Shown here in pieces: positions 9,268 to 17,425 of a stretch of 64,000 nucleotides of DNA (the stretch's first letter is position 1; every line of letters begins with the position of its first letter). The notes under the pieces are model-generated. The model had not been told where the DNA came from. It did no database searches and saw only the letters and a program-made list of their open reading frames with translations. The DNA comes from CAYRDC01 sp964422925 (GTDB lineage Bacteria; Bacteroidota; Bacteroidia; Chitinophagales; S012-47). The stretch spans positions 171,544 through 235,543 of the forward strand of contig CAYRDC010000001.1 of assembly GCA_964422925.1 (NCBI GenBank). Direction: 5' to 3'. The position numbers and the translations under genes were made by a program.

Positions 9268-10784
9268 AAAAATCGATAACAGCCAATATTGGCGGACGTA
9301 TTTTTCATATTGATGAAGACGCTTACGAAACCCTGAATCGCTATCTCAAGCAGTTGGCGCAATATTTCAGGAAGTCGCAGGGCAGCGATGAAATAATGGA
9401 AGACATTGAGTTGCGCATTAGTGAGCTGCTTTTCGACAGGGCCGGTAAAGCCGGTATTGTAAGCCTGGCGCAGGTAAATGAAGTGATTACGGAAATGGGC
9501 CGTCCGGAAGATTTTGACCCGGAGGCCGGAAGCCCGGATGCCGCTTCAGAAGCACCACCCGCTGGTGAACCGTCCAAGCGCTTGTTCCGAGACCCGGACG
9601 ACCGTGTGCTGGGCGGAGTCTGCGCGGGTATCGGCCATTATTTTGGCATTGATCCCGTTTGGGTTCGCCTGGTATTTGCCGCGGCTATCCTGTTCTTCGG
9701 CACGGGTTTCCTGCTCTACATCGTACTATGGATTGTCATCCCTGAAGCAAAAACGGCTGCTGAAAAACTTCAAATGAAGGGCCGGCCCGTGAATATCAGC
9801 AACTTGGAAGAAACCATCCGGGAAGAAATGAAAGGCATGAAAGAGCGCCTTCAGAATTTCAAGGAGGAGGCCAAAAACATTAAGCACTCGGACGCGGTTC
9901 ACCGGTTCAGATCGTTTTTTCAGGATCTTGCCGATGCGATACGGGATTTTTTTCAGGGGATAGGGGGCGGGGGCGTTAAACTGGTAGGAGGCCTGCTGGT
10001 TATGGCCGCTATGGCTATGCTGGCTTTTTTTGTTATTGAACTGACCGATATTGGCTGGGCAACTGGCAGCATTTATCCGAATTTCGCAGGGTATCTCACC
10101 GGCAGCCCTTCCACTGCCCGGTGGATGGGCATCGGTTTGCTGCTGGTTCTCCTCATTCCCGTACTGGTGTTGTTTATCCGGGGCACCATGCTGCTGTTCG
10201 GTATCAAAAAACGAGGGGCCCTGTGGGGCGGGTTCTTTATTTTTATCTGGATTCTCGGCCTGTTCCTGGTTCTTTTCAGCGGAATAAATATCGCACGGGA
10301 CTTCCGGTATTCCGGCAGTCAAACCATAGTCCACACCTTCGACAGCCTGCCATACAATACGCTGTACCTCGACCTTGCCCATAGACCCTATAAAGTGGAA
10401 TGGGATAATTTTCCCGTCCGGATTGACGCGAATGATTTGCTTGTTACTGAAGACACATTCCTGGTGCGCGATATTGCCATTCGCATTGAAGAAACCAACG
10501 GGCCCGGATTCCGGATTGTCGAAAAACATTTTGCCCGTGGCCGGAGCCCGCGCAACGCCCGCCACAATGCGGCTGCCATTGATTACTGTTTCGCCAAGCG
10601 CGATTCCCTGATCTTGTTTGACCCCGAATTTCCCCTGAAAGGAAATACCTGGCGCCTGCAGCGGGTGCGTATCACCGTCCAGGTGCCCCGGGATAAACAC
10701 CTGGTAATCGGCCACAAGCTGGACCGCTATATCGAAAGCGCTTACCGGCAACCGTCAGACAGCGCTGAGTATTACCGGTTTTAA
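9264..10784 (+). CDS. PspC domain membrane protein
   Basis: A 506-aa envelope-stress type protein. The N-terminal about 95 residues form a cytoplasmic helical region (HAAS-like, GSDEIMEDIELRISELL). A PspC domain follows at about residues 106-165 (DRVLGGVCAGIGHYFGIDP, then a membrane helix). Further helices lie near 240-260, 290-310 and 318-340, and a C-terminal extracytoplasmic region of about 160 aa is beta-rich. It is translationally coupled to padR. PspC proteins act in phage-shock-type membrane stress; that role here is inferred from family. Confidence 0.88.
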   Translation: MKKSITANIGGRIFHIDEDAYETLNRYLKQLAQYFRKSQGSDEIMEDIELRISELLFDRAGKAGIVSLAQVNEVITEMGRPEDFDPEAGSPDAASEAPPAGEPSKRLFRDPDDRVLGGVCAGIGHYFGIDPVWVRLVFAAAILFFGTGFLLYIVLWIVIPEAKTAAEKLQMKGRPVNISNLEETIREEMKGMKERLQNFKEEAKNIKHSDAVHRFRSFFQDLADAIRDFFQGIGGGGVKLVGGLLVMAAMAMLAFFVIELTDIGWATGSIYPNFAGYLTGSPSTARWMGIGLLLVLLIPVLVLFIRGTMLLFGIKKRGALWGGFFIFIWILGLFLVLFSGINIARDFRYSGSQTIVHTFDSLPYNTLYLDLAHRPYKVEWDNFPVRIDANDLLVTEDTFLVRDIAIRIEETNGPGFRIVEKHFARGRSPRNARHNAAAIDYCFAKRDSLILFDPEFPLKGNTWRLQRVRITVQVPRDKHLVIGHKLDRYIESAYRQPSDSAEYYRF

Positions 10785-10812
10785 TAGATTTTCCCTTTCA
10801 AATCAGGGTGGT

Positions 10813-10844
10813 TTTGACAAACGGGTGTTTTTTCTTTACTTTTG
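10813..10844 (+). promoter_or_regulatory. Promoter of the tetR-paaABCD operon
   Basis: TTTG at 10813-10816 and TACTTTTG at 10837-10844 are spaced by exactly 20 bases, a full match to the Bacteroidota consensus. The -7 box is immediately followed by a palindromic operator, so repressor binding would block initiation. Confidence 0.78.
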
Positions 10845-10858
10845 CTAACGAACGTTAG
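10845..10858 (+). promoter_or_regulatory. TetR-type operator, PaaR-like
   Basis: The 14-base palindrome CTAACGAACGTTAG has perfect 6-base arms around an AA spacer. It starts at the base after the -7 box and covers the likely transcription start. From memory, the reported site of Thermus thermophilus PaaR, which responds to phenylacetyl-CoA, is CNAACGNNCGTTNG, and this sequence fits it at every fixed position. The first gene downstream is a TetR regulator followed by paaABCD, which supports autoregulation. Confidence 0.78.
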
Positions 10859-10864
10859 GATAAT

Positions 10865-11449
10865 ATGGCTGAAACACTTACAGGCAACCGGAAAGAACAG
10901 ATTTTGCATATTGCCATGAACCTGTTCCGCGAGAAAGGATATGCCGGTACGTCTATGCGCGACCTTGCGCGGGCTATCGGTATCGAACCGGCCAGCCTGT
11001 ACAGTCATATCAAATCCAAGGAAGATCTGTTGCGCACGATTTGCTTTGACCTGGCTGACAAGTTTATTTATTCGTTGCAGGAACTGGATAACAGTGATAT
11101 GTCACCGGATGAGCAGTTATACGCTGCCATTGAAGCCCACATCCGGGTAATACGCACCAACGCGGACGCCAGTTCGGTGTTTTTGCACGAATGGCGGTTT
11201 CTGAGCGAGCCGGACCTGTCCCGTTTTAAACGGCTCCGGTCAACCTATGAAGGGTTTTTTACCGAAATTGTGGAGCGCGGTGTAAAAGAAGGGGTGTTCA
11301 AGCCAGTGGATGTAAAATTCACGGTGCGGACGATTTTCTCCACTCTTAACTGGACTTATGGCTGGTACCGCTTATCACGCGAAGCCGACATTGGCGACAA
11401 GTGCGACAAATTATTTGACCTGATCCTGAACGGGATCAAAGCCTGTTAA
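10865..11449 (+). CDS. paaR: TetR/AcrR family regulator, probable PaaR
   Basis: A 194-aa TetR repressor with a helix-turn-helix at about residues 24-55 (FREKGYAGTSMRDLARAIGI) and an all-helical ligand domain of the length seen in acyl-CoA-responsive TetR proteins. It lies 20 bases ahead of paaA on the same strand, directly behind a promoter with a TetR palindrome. Phenylacetyl-CoA as ligand is inferred from context and operator. The start ATG follows AGGA at 10857-10860. The family is certain; the paaR name is an inference. Confidence 0.82.
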   Translation: MAETLTGNRKEQILHIAMNLFREKGYAGTSMRDLARAIGIEPASLYSHIKSKEDLLRTICFDLADKFIYSLQELDNSDMSPDEQLYAAIEAHIRVIRTNADASSVFLHEWRFLSEPDLSRFKRLRSTYEGFFTEIVERGVKEGVFKPVDVKFTVRTIFSTLNWTYGWYRLSREADIGDKCDKLFDLILNGIKAC

Positions 11450-11469
11450 CTGCATAAAGCCCGATTATT

Positions 11470-12459
11470 ATGTACGGAGGAGGATATGTCCCGGACGAGG
11501 ACACGCGCCATCGCGCTGCGGAAATTGACGAAGATCCGGTATTGCTGGCCGCTTTTGAAAAGCGTATCGAGCGAGGTGAAAAAATCGAGCCCCGGGACTG
11601 GATGCCGGCTGAATACCGCAGGCAGCTTATCCGTATGATTGAGCAACATGCTCATTCCGAAATCATTGGTTCCCTACCCGAAGGAACCTGGATTACCCGC
11701 GCGCCCAGCCTGAAACGGAAAATGGCCCTCATTGCCAAGGTACAGGATGAAATCGGCCATGGTCAGTTGCTGTACAATGCCGCTGAAACCCTGGGCAAGA
11801 GCCGGGAACAAATGTTCCGCGATTTACTAAACGGGAAATCCAAGTACAGCAACGTGTTCAATTACCCGGCTGAAACCTGGGCGGACGTGGCCGTAATCGG
11901 GTTTCTGATTGACGCAGCCGCCATCGTGAACCAAGTGATCAACTCCAAGGGCAGTTACGGCCCGTACAGCCGGGCGCTGGAGCGGATCTGCTATGAAGAA
12001 TCTTTCCACCTGAAACAGGGGCATGAGGCTTTTGTGGCCCTGGCAACCGGCACCAAAAAACAGCGTGACATGCTGCAGGACGCCCTGAACCGCTGGTACC
12101 GGCCGATCATCCATTTTTTCGGCCCGCCAGACAAGGCATCGGTCCACAGTGACAAGCTTATGCGATGGAAAGTGAAACTGGCCAGCAACGATAAAATGCG
12201 CAACCAGTTTTTAAGCAGTTATGTCCCGAAAATCAGGGAGCTCGGCCTGGATTTCCCGGATCCGGAACTCCGTCAGCTGAAAGATGGAACCTGGGCGTTT
12301 TCAGATCCTGACTGGGATGAATTTTACCGGGTCATCAACGGTGAGGGCCCTTGTAACCGCGAACGGCTGGACGTGCGCAAATGGGTGCAGGAACACGGCA
12401 AATGGGTGCGTGAAGCCATGTATAAAGAAGAGGCAAAATATACTTTCCCGCTTTCTTAA
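11470..12459 (+). CDS. paaA: 1,2-phenylacetyl-CoA epoxidase subunit A
   Basis: The catalytic di-iron subunit of the PaaABCE multicomponent oxygenase, which epoxidises the ring of phenylacetyl-CoA in aerobic phenylacetate breakdown. At 329 aa it is slightly longer than the enterobacterial protein. Ferritin-like metal motifs are visible: KVQDEIGHGQLLY at about residues 90-102 and ICYEESFHLKQGHEAF at about 174-189. A typical N-terminal stretch (RDWMPAEYRRQLIRMIEQHA) precedes them. It is followed by paaB after 15 bases. No key residue appears lost. Confidence 0.96.
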   Translation: MYGGGYVPDEDTRHRAAEIDEDPVLLAAFEKRIERGEKIEPRDWMPAEYRRQLIRMIEQHAHSEIIGSLPEGTWITRAPSLKRKMALIAKVQDEIGHGQLLYNAAETLGKSREQMFRDLLNGKSKYSNVFNYPAETWADVAVIGFLIDAAAIVNQVINSKGSYGPYSRALERICYEESFHLKQGHEAFVALATGTKKQRDMLQDALNRWYRPIIHFFGPPDKASVHSDKLMRWKVKLASNDKMRNQFLSSYVPKIRELGLDFPDPELRQLKDGTWAFSDPDWDEFYRVINGEGPCNRERLDVRKWVQEHGKWVREAMYKEEAKYTFPLS

Positions 12460-12474
12460 AACACCGGGGGAACC

Positions 12475-12846
12475 ATGAATAAATCACTCGATCCAAGAAT
12501 TAACCGCCTCGGGATTTCTCCCGCTGCGGGGGAGCCATCCATAAAAGACCACGAGTTGTGGCCTACCTGGGAAGTGTTTCACCAGGCCAGGCGGGGCCAG
12601 CACCATGTGCATGTGGGCAGCGTACACGCCCCTGATTCCGAGCTGGCCATTGTTTTTGCCAAGGAACAGTTTGCCAGGCGTAAGGAATGCGTAAATCTTT
12701 GGGTGGTCAAGACCACAGACATCTACGCCATCCGTTATGATGACTCGGATATGTTCGCCACCACTCCCGAAAAACTGCACCGCGAAGCGGGCGGTTACCG
12801 GGTGGGGGCCAAAATCGATGCCTACAGGAAAAAGAAAAAACCATGA
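12475..12846 (+). CDS. paaB: 1,2-phenylacetyl-CoA epoxidase subunit B
   Basis: A small bridging subunit of the phenylacetyl-CoA epoxidase, 123 aa. The conserved core WPTWEVFHQARRGQHHVHVG lies at about residues 23-42, followed by HAPDSELAIVFAKEQFARR. The protein is about 25 residues longer than the E. coli version owing to an N-terminal extension and a lysine-rich end. The stop overlaps the paaC start in ATGA. Confidence 0.95.
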   Translation: MNKSLDPRINRLGISPAAGEPSIKDHELWPTWEVFHQARRGQHHVHVGSVHAPDSELAIVFAKEQFARRKECVNLWVVKTTDIYAIRYDDSDMFATTPEKLHREAGGYRVGAKIDAYRKKKKP

Positions 12847-13601
12847 AAGAAGTCCTTGCTGAACTGTTGTTTAAAATGGCAGATGACGCGCTTATTATCG
12901 GCCATAGGAATTCAGAATGGACGGGATTGGCGCCAACCCTGGAGGAAGACATCTCCTTTTCGTCCATGGCTCAGGATAAAATCGGGCACGCGTGGGCGCT
13001 TTACCGGATATTGCACCGGGAGCTCGGCCACAAAGACCCTGACCGCCTGGCTTTTGCCCGGCTGCCTGAAGCGTTCCGGTGCTGCACGCTTGTTGAACCA
13101 TTTTCCCACGATTTCGCCTTTGCCGTTGTCCGACAGTTTTTGTTTGACCACGCGGAATACTTGCGGTATTCCTCCCTGAAAGAATCGGCTTTCCGGCCCC
13201 TTGCCGAACTGGCCGCAAAAGTTACCAGTGAAATAAAATACCATCTGCTCCACGGGGATGTCTGGGTGAAACACCTGTCGGCCGGGAACGCGGACAGCAA
13301 ACAGCGTATGCAACAGGCTCTTGAACGGGTCTGGCCATTGGCGCTGACAATTTTTGAACCCGGGCCGTTTGAAAACACTCTCCGGGAAGAAAACCTTTTT
13401 GCCGGTGAGGATGCGCTGCAATCCAAATGGGAAGAAGCCGTGATGCCTGTTTTGCAGGAAGCCGGGCTTGAACCGCCAACGACAGACAAAGACAATATCC
13501 CGTACGGAGGCCGTAAAGGAATTCATGGTGAAGATTTTTTGGCGCTTCTTAAAGAAATGCGCGAAGTATATGAATCAGAGCCGGAAGGCACGGAATGGTA
13601 A
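12843..13601 (+). CDS. paaC: 1,2-phenylacetyl-CoA epoxidase subunit C
   Basis: A structural ferritin-like subunit that pairs with PaaA, 252 aa, about the usual length. Recognisable segments are MADDALIIGHRNSEW at about residues 12-26, MAQDKIGHAWALYRIL near 43-58, and EIKYHLLHGDVWVKHL near 131-146. It is coupled to paaB by ATGA and overlaps paaD by 7 bases. Confidence 0.95.
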   Translation: MKEVLAELLFKMADDALIIGHRNSEWTGLAPTLEEDISFSSMAQDKIGHAWALYRILHRELGHKDPDRLAFARLPEAFRCCTLVEPFSHDFAFAVVRQFLFDHAEYLRYSSLKESAFRPLAELAAKVTSEIKYHLLHGDVWVKHLSAGNADSKQRMQQALERVWPLALTIFEPGPFENTLREENLFAGEDALQSKWEEAVMPVLQEAGLEPPTTDKDNIPYGGRKGIHGEDFLALLKEMREVYESEPEGTEW

Positions 13602-14077
13602 GCACGCAAACAAACAAGATCCTGTCCATACTGGAAAAAGTCAAGGACCCTGAAATCCCGGTGCTTTCAATCGTTGATATGGGTATGGTCAACGGAGTGG
13701 AAGAGCGTGAGGGGATGGTGACCGTTTTGCTGACACCCACATTTACGGGTTGCCCAGCCCTGGATTTTATCGCCAAAGAAGCCGAAACCCGGCTCCGTGA
13801 AAACGGTTTTCCATCAGCCCGGGTGGAATGGGACCTTTCCATCCCCTGGGACAGCTCCCGTATCAGCGATAAGGGCCGCGAGCTGCTGGATGCCTTTGGC
13901 CTCGGTTATCCGTCTAAAATTTTTCAGGATCCGGTTAAGGAACTGGAAAAGGCAGTGTGCCCTCACTGCGGAAGCAAACAGACTTCATTGCGCTCGCCTT
14001 TCGGAAGCACCCTTTGCAGAAGCATTCATTTGTGTGAAAACTGCGGCCAGACATTTGAAAAATTCAAGCCGCTTTGA
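13595..14077 (+). CDS. paaD: PaaD, iron-sulfur assembly factor for the epoxidase
   Basis: A 160-aa protein with an N-terminal MIP18/SufT-type domain at about residues 8-95 (VKDPEIPVLSIVDMGMV, TFTGCPALDFI). A C-terminal zinc-ribbon-like segment has paired cysteines CPHC near 125 and CENC near 150. PaaD is needed to mature the epoxidase system. It is the last gene of the run. No paaE reductase or ring-opening genes follow, and its stop codon directly abuts that of the opposing gene. Confidence 0.93.
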   Translation: MVSTQTNKILSILEKVKDPEIPVLSIVDMGMVNGVEEREGMVTVLLTPTFTGCPALDFIAKEAETRLRENGFPSARVEWDLSIPWDSSRISDKGRELLDAFGLGYPSKIFQDPVKELEKAVCPHCGSKQTSLRSPFGSTLCRSIHLCENCGQTFEKFKPL

Positions 14078-14911
14078 TCACCCATGGTATACCAGCAGGG
14101 GCAAGTGGCTGCTGTAGGCCATATGTTTGGTGTGGCTGGTTTTAAATATCTTTTCCCAGAAGCCCCGCTTTTTGGTCAGCATGGCCAGCAGGTCAATATT
14201 GTGGGTTTTGACATATTCCTGGATGCCCTTCATCACCCCCTCGCTATCGATTATTTCAAAAGTCAGCTGCGCTTCCTGCACATATTCTGCGTACTCAGAT
14301 CGTAATTCGTTCAGCACTTCTTCTTCCTGCTCCTTGTCTGAATCATGCACATGAAACGCGTGTATGCACGCATTGAACCAACCGGCAAATTCCAGCAAGC
14401 GGTTCAGCACGTTCCGGTCTCCCGGTTTCAACTCGGATGAATAGGCGATATGGCGTATGGAGGCATAGAAAGCGCATTCCGGAATGGCAAGTACCGGAAC
14501 ATTCACATCCTCGATAATCCGGCCAGTGTTGCTCCCCCCGAATATTTCGCGCCATCCGCTGGCGCCCTTGGTTCCCATAATAATCATTTCAGGGCTTATT
14601 TCCGCGGAAAGCTCCAGTGTGGCCTCCACTAAAAGCCCTGCCTGTAGTTTCTTCTCTGCCGGCACTTCTTTAACTCCGCTTATTTGCCTGGCTTCAGCAA
14701 TTTGTTCATCCAGTTGCTCTTCCAACCAACTTTCATCTTGTACCACAGCGTCAGCCACCACATTCGGAGCGACCGGCACATCAATCACAGCCGGATGGTA
14801 TACATGATAAACCAACAGGCGTGCGTCTACCTTCTCGGCAAGCTTAAAGGCGTATACCAGAGCATTGGTTGCCGTATCAGAAAAATCAGTTGGAACGAGG
14901 AACCATTTCAT
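14078..14911 (-). CDS. Tandem universal stress protein (UspA family)
   Basis: A 277-aa protein made of two UspA-like domains. The first spans about residues 1-145 (MKWFLVPTDFSDTATNALVY, ending with IIMGTKGASGWREIFGGSNT), the second about 150-277 (IAYSSELKPGDRNVLNRLLE ... LLAMLTKKRGFWEKIFKTSHT). The first domain carries the ATP-binding GxxG..S/T pattern, while the second is degenerate there. The start at 14911 is chosen because the family begins with that motif; upstream in-frame codons have no homology-like character. It is convergent with paaD with no spacer. Confidence 0.9.
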   Translation of the reverse strand: MKWFLVPTDFSDTATNALVYAFKLAEKVDARLLVYHVYHPAVIDVPVAPNVVADAVVQDESWLEEQLDEQIAEARQISGVKEVPAEKKLQAGLLVEATLELSAEISPEMIIMGTKGASGWREIFGGSNTGRIIEDVNVPVLAIPECAFYASIRHIAYSSELKPGDRNVLNRLLEFAGWFNACIHAFHVHDSDKEQEEEVLNELRSEYAEYVQEAQLTFEIIDSEGVMKGIQEYVKTHNIDLLAMLTKKRGFWEKIFKTSHTKHMAYSSHLPLLVYHG

Positions 14912-15075
14912 GGGCGCTGCAATGGGCTTTATTTTAACTCTAAAATAACGATATCGTTCTCTATTTTTCAATAACCTGTATCATTTTTTTCAGCACATTG
15001 CCACGACCATACCTGGGTTTTGCTTTTTCGCTTTAATTCTTCCGGGTTATTTTTACCGGCAAACGCCAGCCAACC

Positions 15076-16164
15076 ATGGAAAAAAAATATGCTGACCTGC
15101 TCATCCGGTACTGCGTTAACCTGCAGCCGGGAGAAACCTTATTGATAACATCAACCTGGCTGGCAGAGCCCTTGCTGCGGGAATTATACGATGCGGCCCT
15201 GGGGGCGGGCGGCCACCCGGTGCTCCTCGTGGATATTGAAGGAACCGAAAAAATCCTGTTGGAAAAAGGTAATGAAAAGCAGCTGCGTTATGTGAACCCA
15301 TTCTTCGCGGAAGCCATCCGGGCTTTCGATGCCTACATCCGTATTTTGGCCCCCTTTGATGTTAAAGAGTTGGAAACCGTTGACCCCGCAAAGCGCAGGA
15401 TACGCCAGGAGGCAATGCAGCCGGTTATGAATACCTATTTCGAGCGGCTGGGCAGCGGTTCATTAAAGAGAAGCCTTTGTCAGTACCCCACCCCGGCAGC
15501 CGCGCAAACTGCGGGCATGAGCCTGGAAGAATACACCCGTTTTGTGTACAATGCCTGTTACCTTTTTGATGAAAACCCTGTCAGCAAATGGCTTGAGGTG
15601 CGGGCTTTTCAGCAGAAAATCGTAGAATACTTAAACGGCTGTACGGAAATGCGGTATACCAGGCCTGGCACGGATTTAACCTTTTCCACGCTTGGCCGCA
15701 AGTGGATAAACTCAGACGGGAAAAACAACATGCCATCGGGCGAGGTATTCACCTCCCCGGTGGAAGACAGCGTGAACGGGCATATCTATTTCAGCTATCC
15801 TTCTGTGTACATGGGCCGGGATGTGCGCGGGGTTTCCTTTGAGGTAAAAGACGGGTTAATTGTCTCCTGGGATGCCGTAGAAGGAAAGCCTTTGCTGGAC
15901 AATGTACTGGAAATGGACGGTGCCAGGCGATTTGGCGAAGCGGCTGTCGGGACCAATAACCGTATTCAGCAAATTACCAGAAACATTCTTTTTGACGAAA
16001 AAATCGGGGGTAGCATTCATATGGCCATCGGTCAATCCTACCGGCAAACAGGCGGGAAAAATTCATCGCCCTTACACTGGGACCTGATCACGGATATGAA
16101 AATTGGCGGGAAAATTTATGCGGACGGGAATTTGATTTATGAGAATGGAGCCTTCCTGATATAG
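15076..16164 (+). CDS. Aminopeptidase, M29 family
   Basis: A 362-aa cytosolic metallo-aminopeptidase of the AmpS/AmpT type, which removes N-terminal residues using two metal ions. Likely metal and catalytic residues are present: E223 (PSGEVFTSP), E288 (FGEAAVGTN), H315 (SIHMAIG), Y322, and H334 with D336 (HWDLI). The length is a little below the 410 usual for the family, mostly through a shorter N-terminal region. It stands alone between divergent and co-directional neighbours, and a hairpin-forming sequence follows its stop. Confidence 0.9.
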   Translation: MEKKYADLLIRYCVNLQPGETLLITSTWLAEPLLRELYDAALGAGGHPVLLVDIEGTEKILLEKGNEKQLRYVNPFFAEAIRAFDAYIRILAPFDVKELETVDPAKRRIRQEAMQPVMNTYFERLGSGSLKRSLCQYPTPAAAQTAGMSLEEYTRFVYNACYLFDENPVSKWLEVRAFQQKIVEYLNGCTEMRYTRPGTDLTFSTLGRKWINSDGKNNMPSGEVFTSPVEDSVNGHIYFSYPSVYMGRDVRGVSFEVKDGLIVSWDAVEGKPLLDNVLEMDGARRFGEAAVGTNNRIQQITRNILFDEKIGGSIHMAIGQSYRQTGGKNSSPLHWDLITDMKIGGKIYADGNLIYENGAFLI

Positions 16165-16167
16165 GAA

Positions 16168-16232
16168 AAACAGAGAGCGGATACATTTACAAGGTTTTAA
16201 GCTCATGAGTACGAGTACCGCGCCCTCTGTTT
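16168..16232 (+). other. Long hairpin after the M29 gene
   Basis: AAACAGAG (16168-16175) pairs with CTCTGTTT (16225-16232). Inside it GCGG (16177-16180) pairs with CCGC (16218-16221) and TAC (16182-16184) with GTA (16215-16217). The loop contains the palindrome CTCATGAG (16202-16209). It starts 4 bases after the stop codon. No U-run follows, so it is not a standard intrinsic terminator. It could be an mRNA 3' stabiliser or a small RNA. Confidence 0.4.
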
Positions 16233-16312
16233 CCAAATCCTAAAAACCAACAATACTATGAAAAGATTGAGCTGTTAAATCAGCATTATAAACTCTCAAA
16301 TCACCCGAATTG

Positions 16313-16345
16313 TTTCCCGCAAACTGTCAATAAAAGTTAATTTTG
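16313..16345 (+). promoter_or_regulatory. Promoter of nadD
   Basis: TAATTTTG at 16338-16345 matches the -7 consensus. TTTC at 16313-16316, 21 bases upstream, is one base off the -33 box. It predicts a leader of about 15 bases before the nadD ATG at 16366. Confidence 0.5.
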
Positions 16346-16365
16346 ACACTACATTGACCTCGACT

Positions 16366-16938
16366 ATGAATATCGGCCTGTACTTCGGCAGCTTTAATCC
16401 TGTACACACGGGCCATTTGATCATTGCCAATTTCTTTGCCTGGAACATAGATCTTGACCAGGTTTGGTTTGTGGTAAGCACGCAAAATCCGTTCAAGAAA
16501 AAAGGCCAGCTGCTCAATGAATACGACCGGCTGCATCTGGTTGAGCTGGCAATAGAAGGAAATGACCGCCTACGCGCCAGCAACATCGAATTCAATATGC
16601 CGAAACCGTCTTACACAATCGATACCCTGGCATACATGCACGAAAAATATCCATCTCATCGGTTTACCCTGATCATGGGATCCGACAATTTACAACAAGT
16701 ACACAAATGGAAAAACGCAGACACTCTTACCAGAGATTACAATATTTACGTTTACCGAAGAAGAGGCCATGAAACCAGTCGGTTCACCAATATGCCTACT
16801 GTAAGGGTTTTTGATGTGCCCTTACTGGACATCTCTGCTTCCTTTATCCGAAAACTTATCGGAAAAAATAAATCTATCAGATACTTGGTTCCGGAATCGG
16901 TTAGGCTTTATATCGAAGAGATGGGCCTTTTTAAATAA
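16366..16938 (+). CDS. nadD: Nicotinate-nucleotide adenylyltransferase
   Basis: NadD makes deamido-NAD from nicotinate mononucleotide and ATP in NAD synthesis. The 190-aa protein has the nucleotidyltransferase signature GLYFGSFNPVHTGHLIIA at about residues 4-21 and the ISASFIRKL form of the ISxTxxR motif at about 167-175. Other family segments such as PSYTIDTLAYM and FTLIMGSDNL are present. The ATG at 16366 is chosen over an in-frame TTG four codons earlier because the protein family begins there and the predicted transcription start is just upstream. Confidence 0.95.
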   Translation: MNIGLYFGSFNPVHTGHLIIANFFAWNIDLDQVWFVVSTQNPFKKKGQLLNEYDRLHLVELAIEGNDRLRASNIEFNMPKPSYTIDTLAYMHEKYPSHRFTLIMGSDNLQQVHKWKNADTLTRDYNIYVYRRRGHETSRFTNMPTVRVFDVPLLDISASFIRKLIGKNKSIRYLVPESVRLYIEEMGLFK

Positions 16939-17425
16939 CCTCTCCAAACTGATATTTTCGCTCTCTTACAACAGCTTGCAAACCGGAGATTACACAGGTG
17001 CTTTAAGCCATAAAATTTTCTGGCGATTCTCCAAAGATCCGTACAAGATTTTTCCAACAAGTTTTCTCTCTGATACTGTTAATACCTGTTCAAATTCCCT
17101 TCTGTTTTGTGGAGAAGATAACATCATGACTTTTGTCAAAAACGACTTGTCAACAACCACACAGTTATTCCAGTTGTTTCCACAATGAATCTTTACTATT
17201 TCCACCGATCCTTACTGACAAATTTTCTACATCAGGACTTTTCTACAGCTTGTTTACAAGCTTATAATTTGCTGACAAACAAAGAAGATACCTGTTAATT
17301 TTCTCCGTGTGTCTGTTGATTCAATCTTAATATTAAAAAAAGCAAATGCGCTGCTGAATTTTTTTATACAATATCACAGTCCTGATGATGATGATGAACT
17401 TATTAAAAAATAGAATAAGCATTAT
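16939..17425. other. AT-rich gene-free region, candidate replication origin
   Basis: 487 bases with no credible gene; a short minus-strand reading frame inside lacks protein-like character. It holds several words near the DnaA-box form TTWTNCACA: TGTGGAGAA (17108-17116), GTTTCCACA (17176-17184) and TTTTCTACA twice (17223-17231, 17239-17247). It also holds TTGTCAACAACC and TTGTTTACAAG, and is rich in A/T throughout. Each box differs from consensus by at least one base. Two parS-like sites lie 16 kb away. The flanking genes converge on it, which is not typical of an origin. Confidence 0.35.

Noticed and set aside
9726..10751. A minus-strand open frame of 341 codons opposite the PspC gene.
   Set aside because: No recognisable motif; the PspC signature and membrane helices on the plus strand explain the region.
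16990..17205. A 71-codon minus-strand frame in the AT-rich region after nadD.
   Set aside because: No start context, no motif, and the same bases are better described as the DnaA-box-like words.
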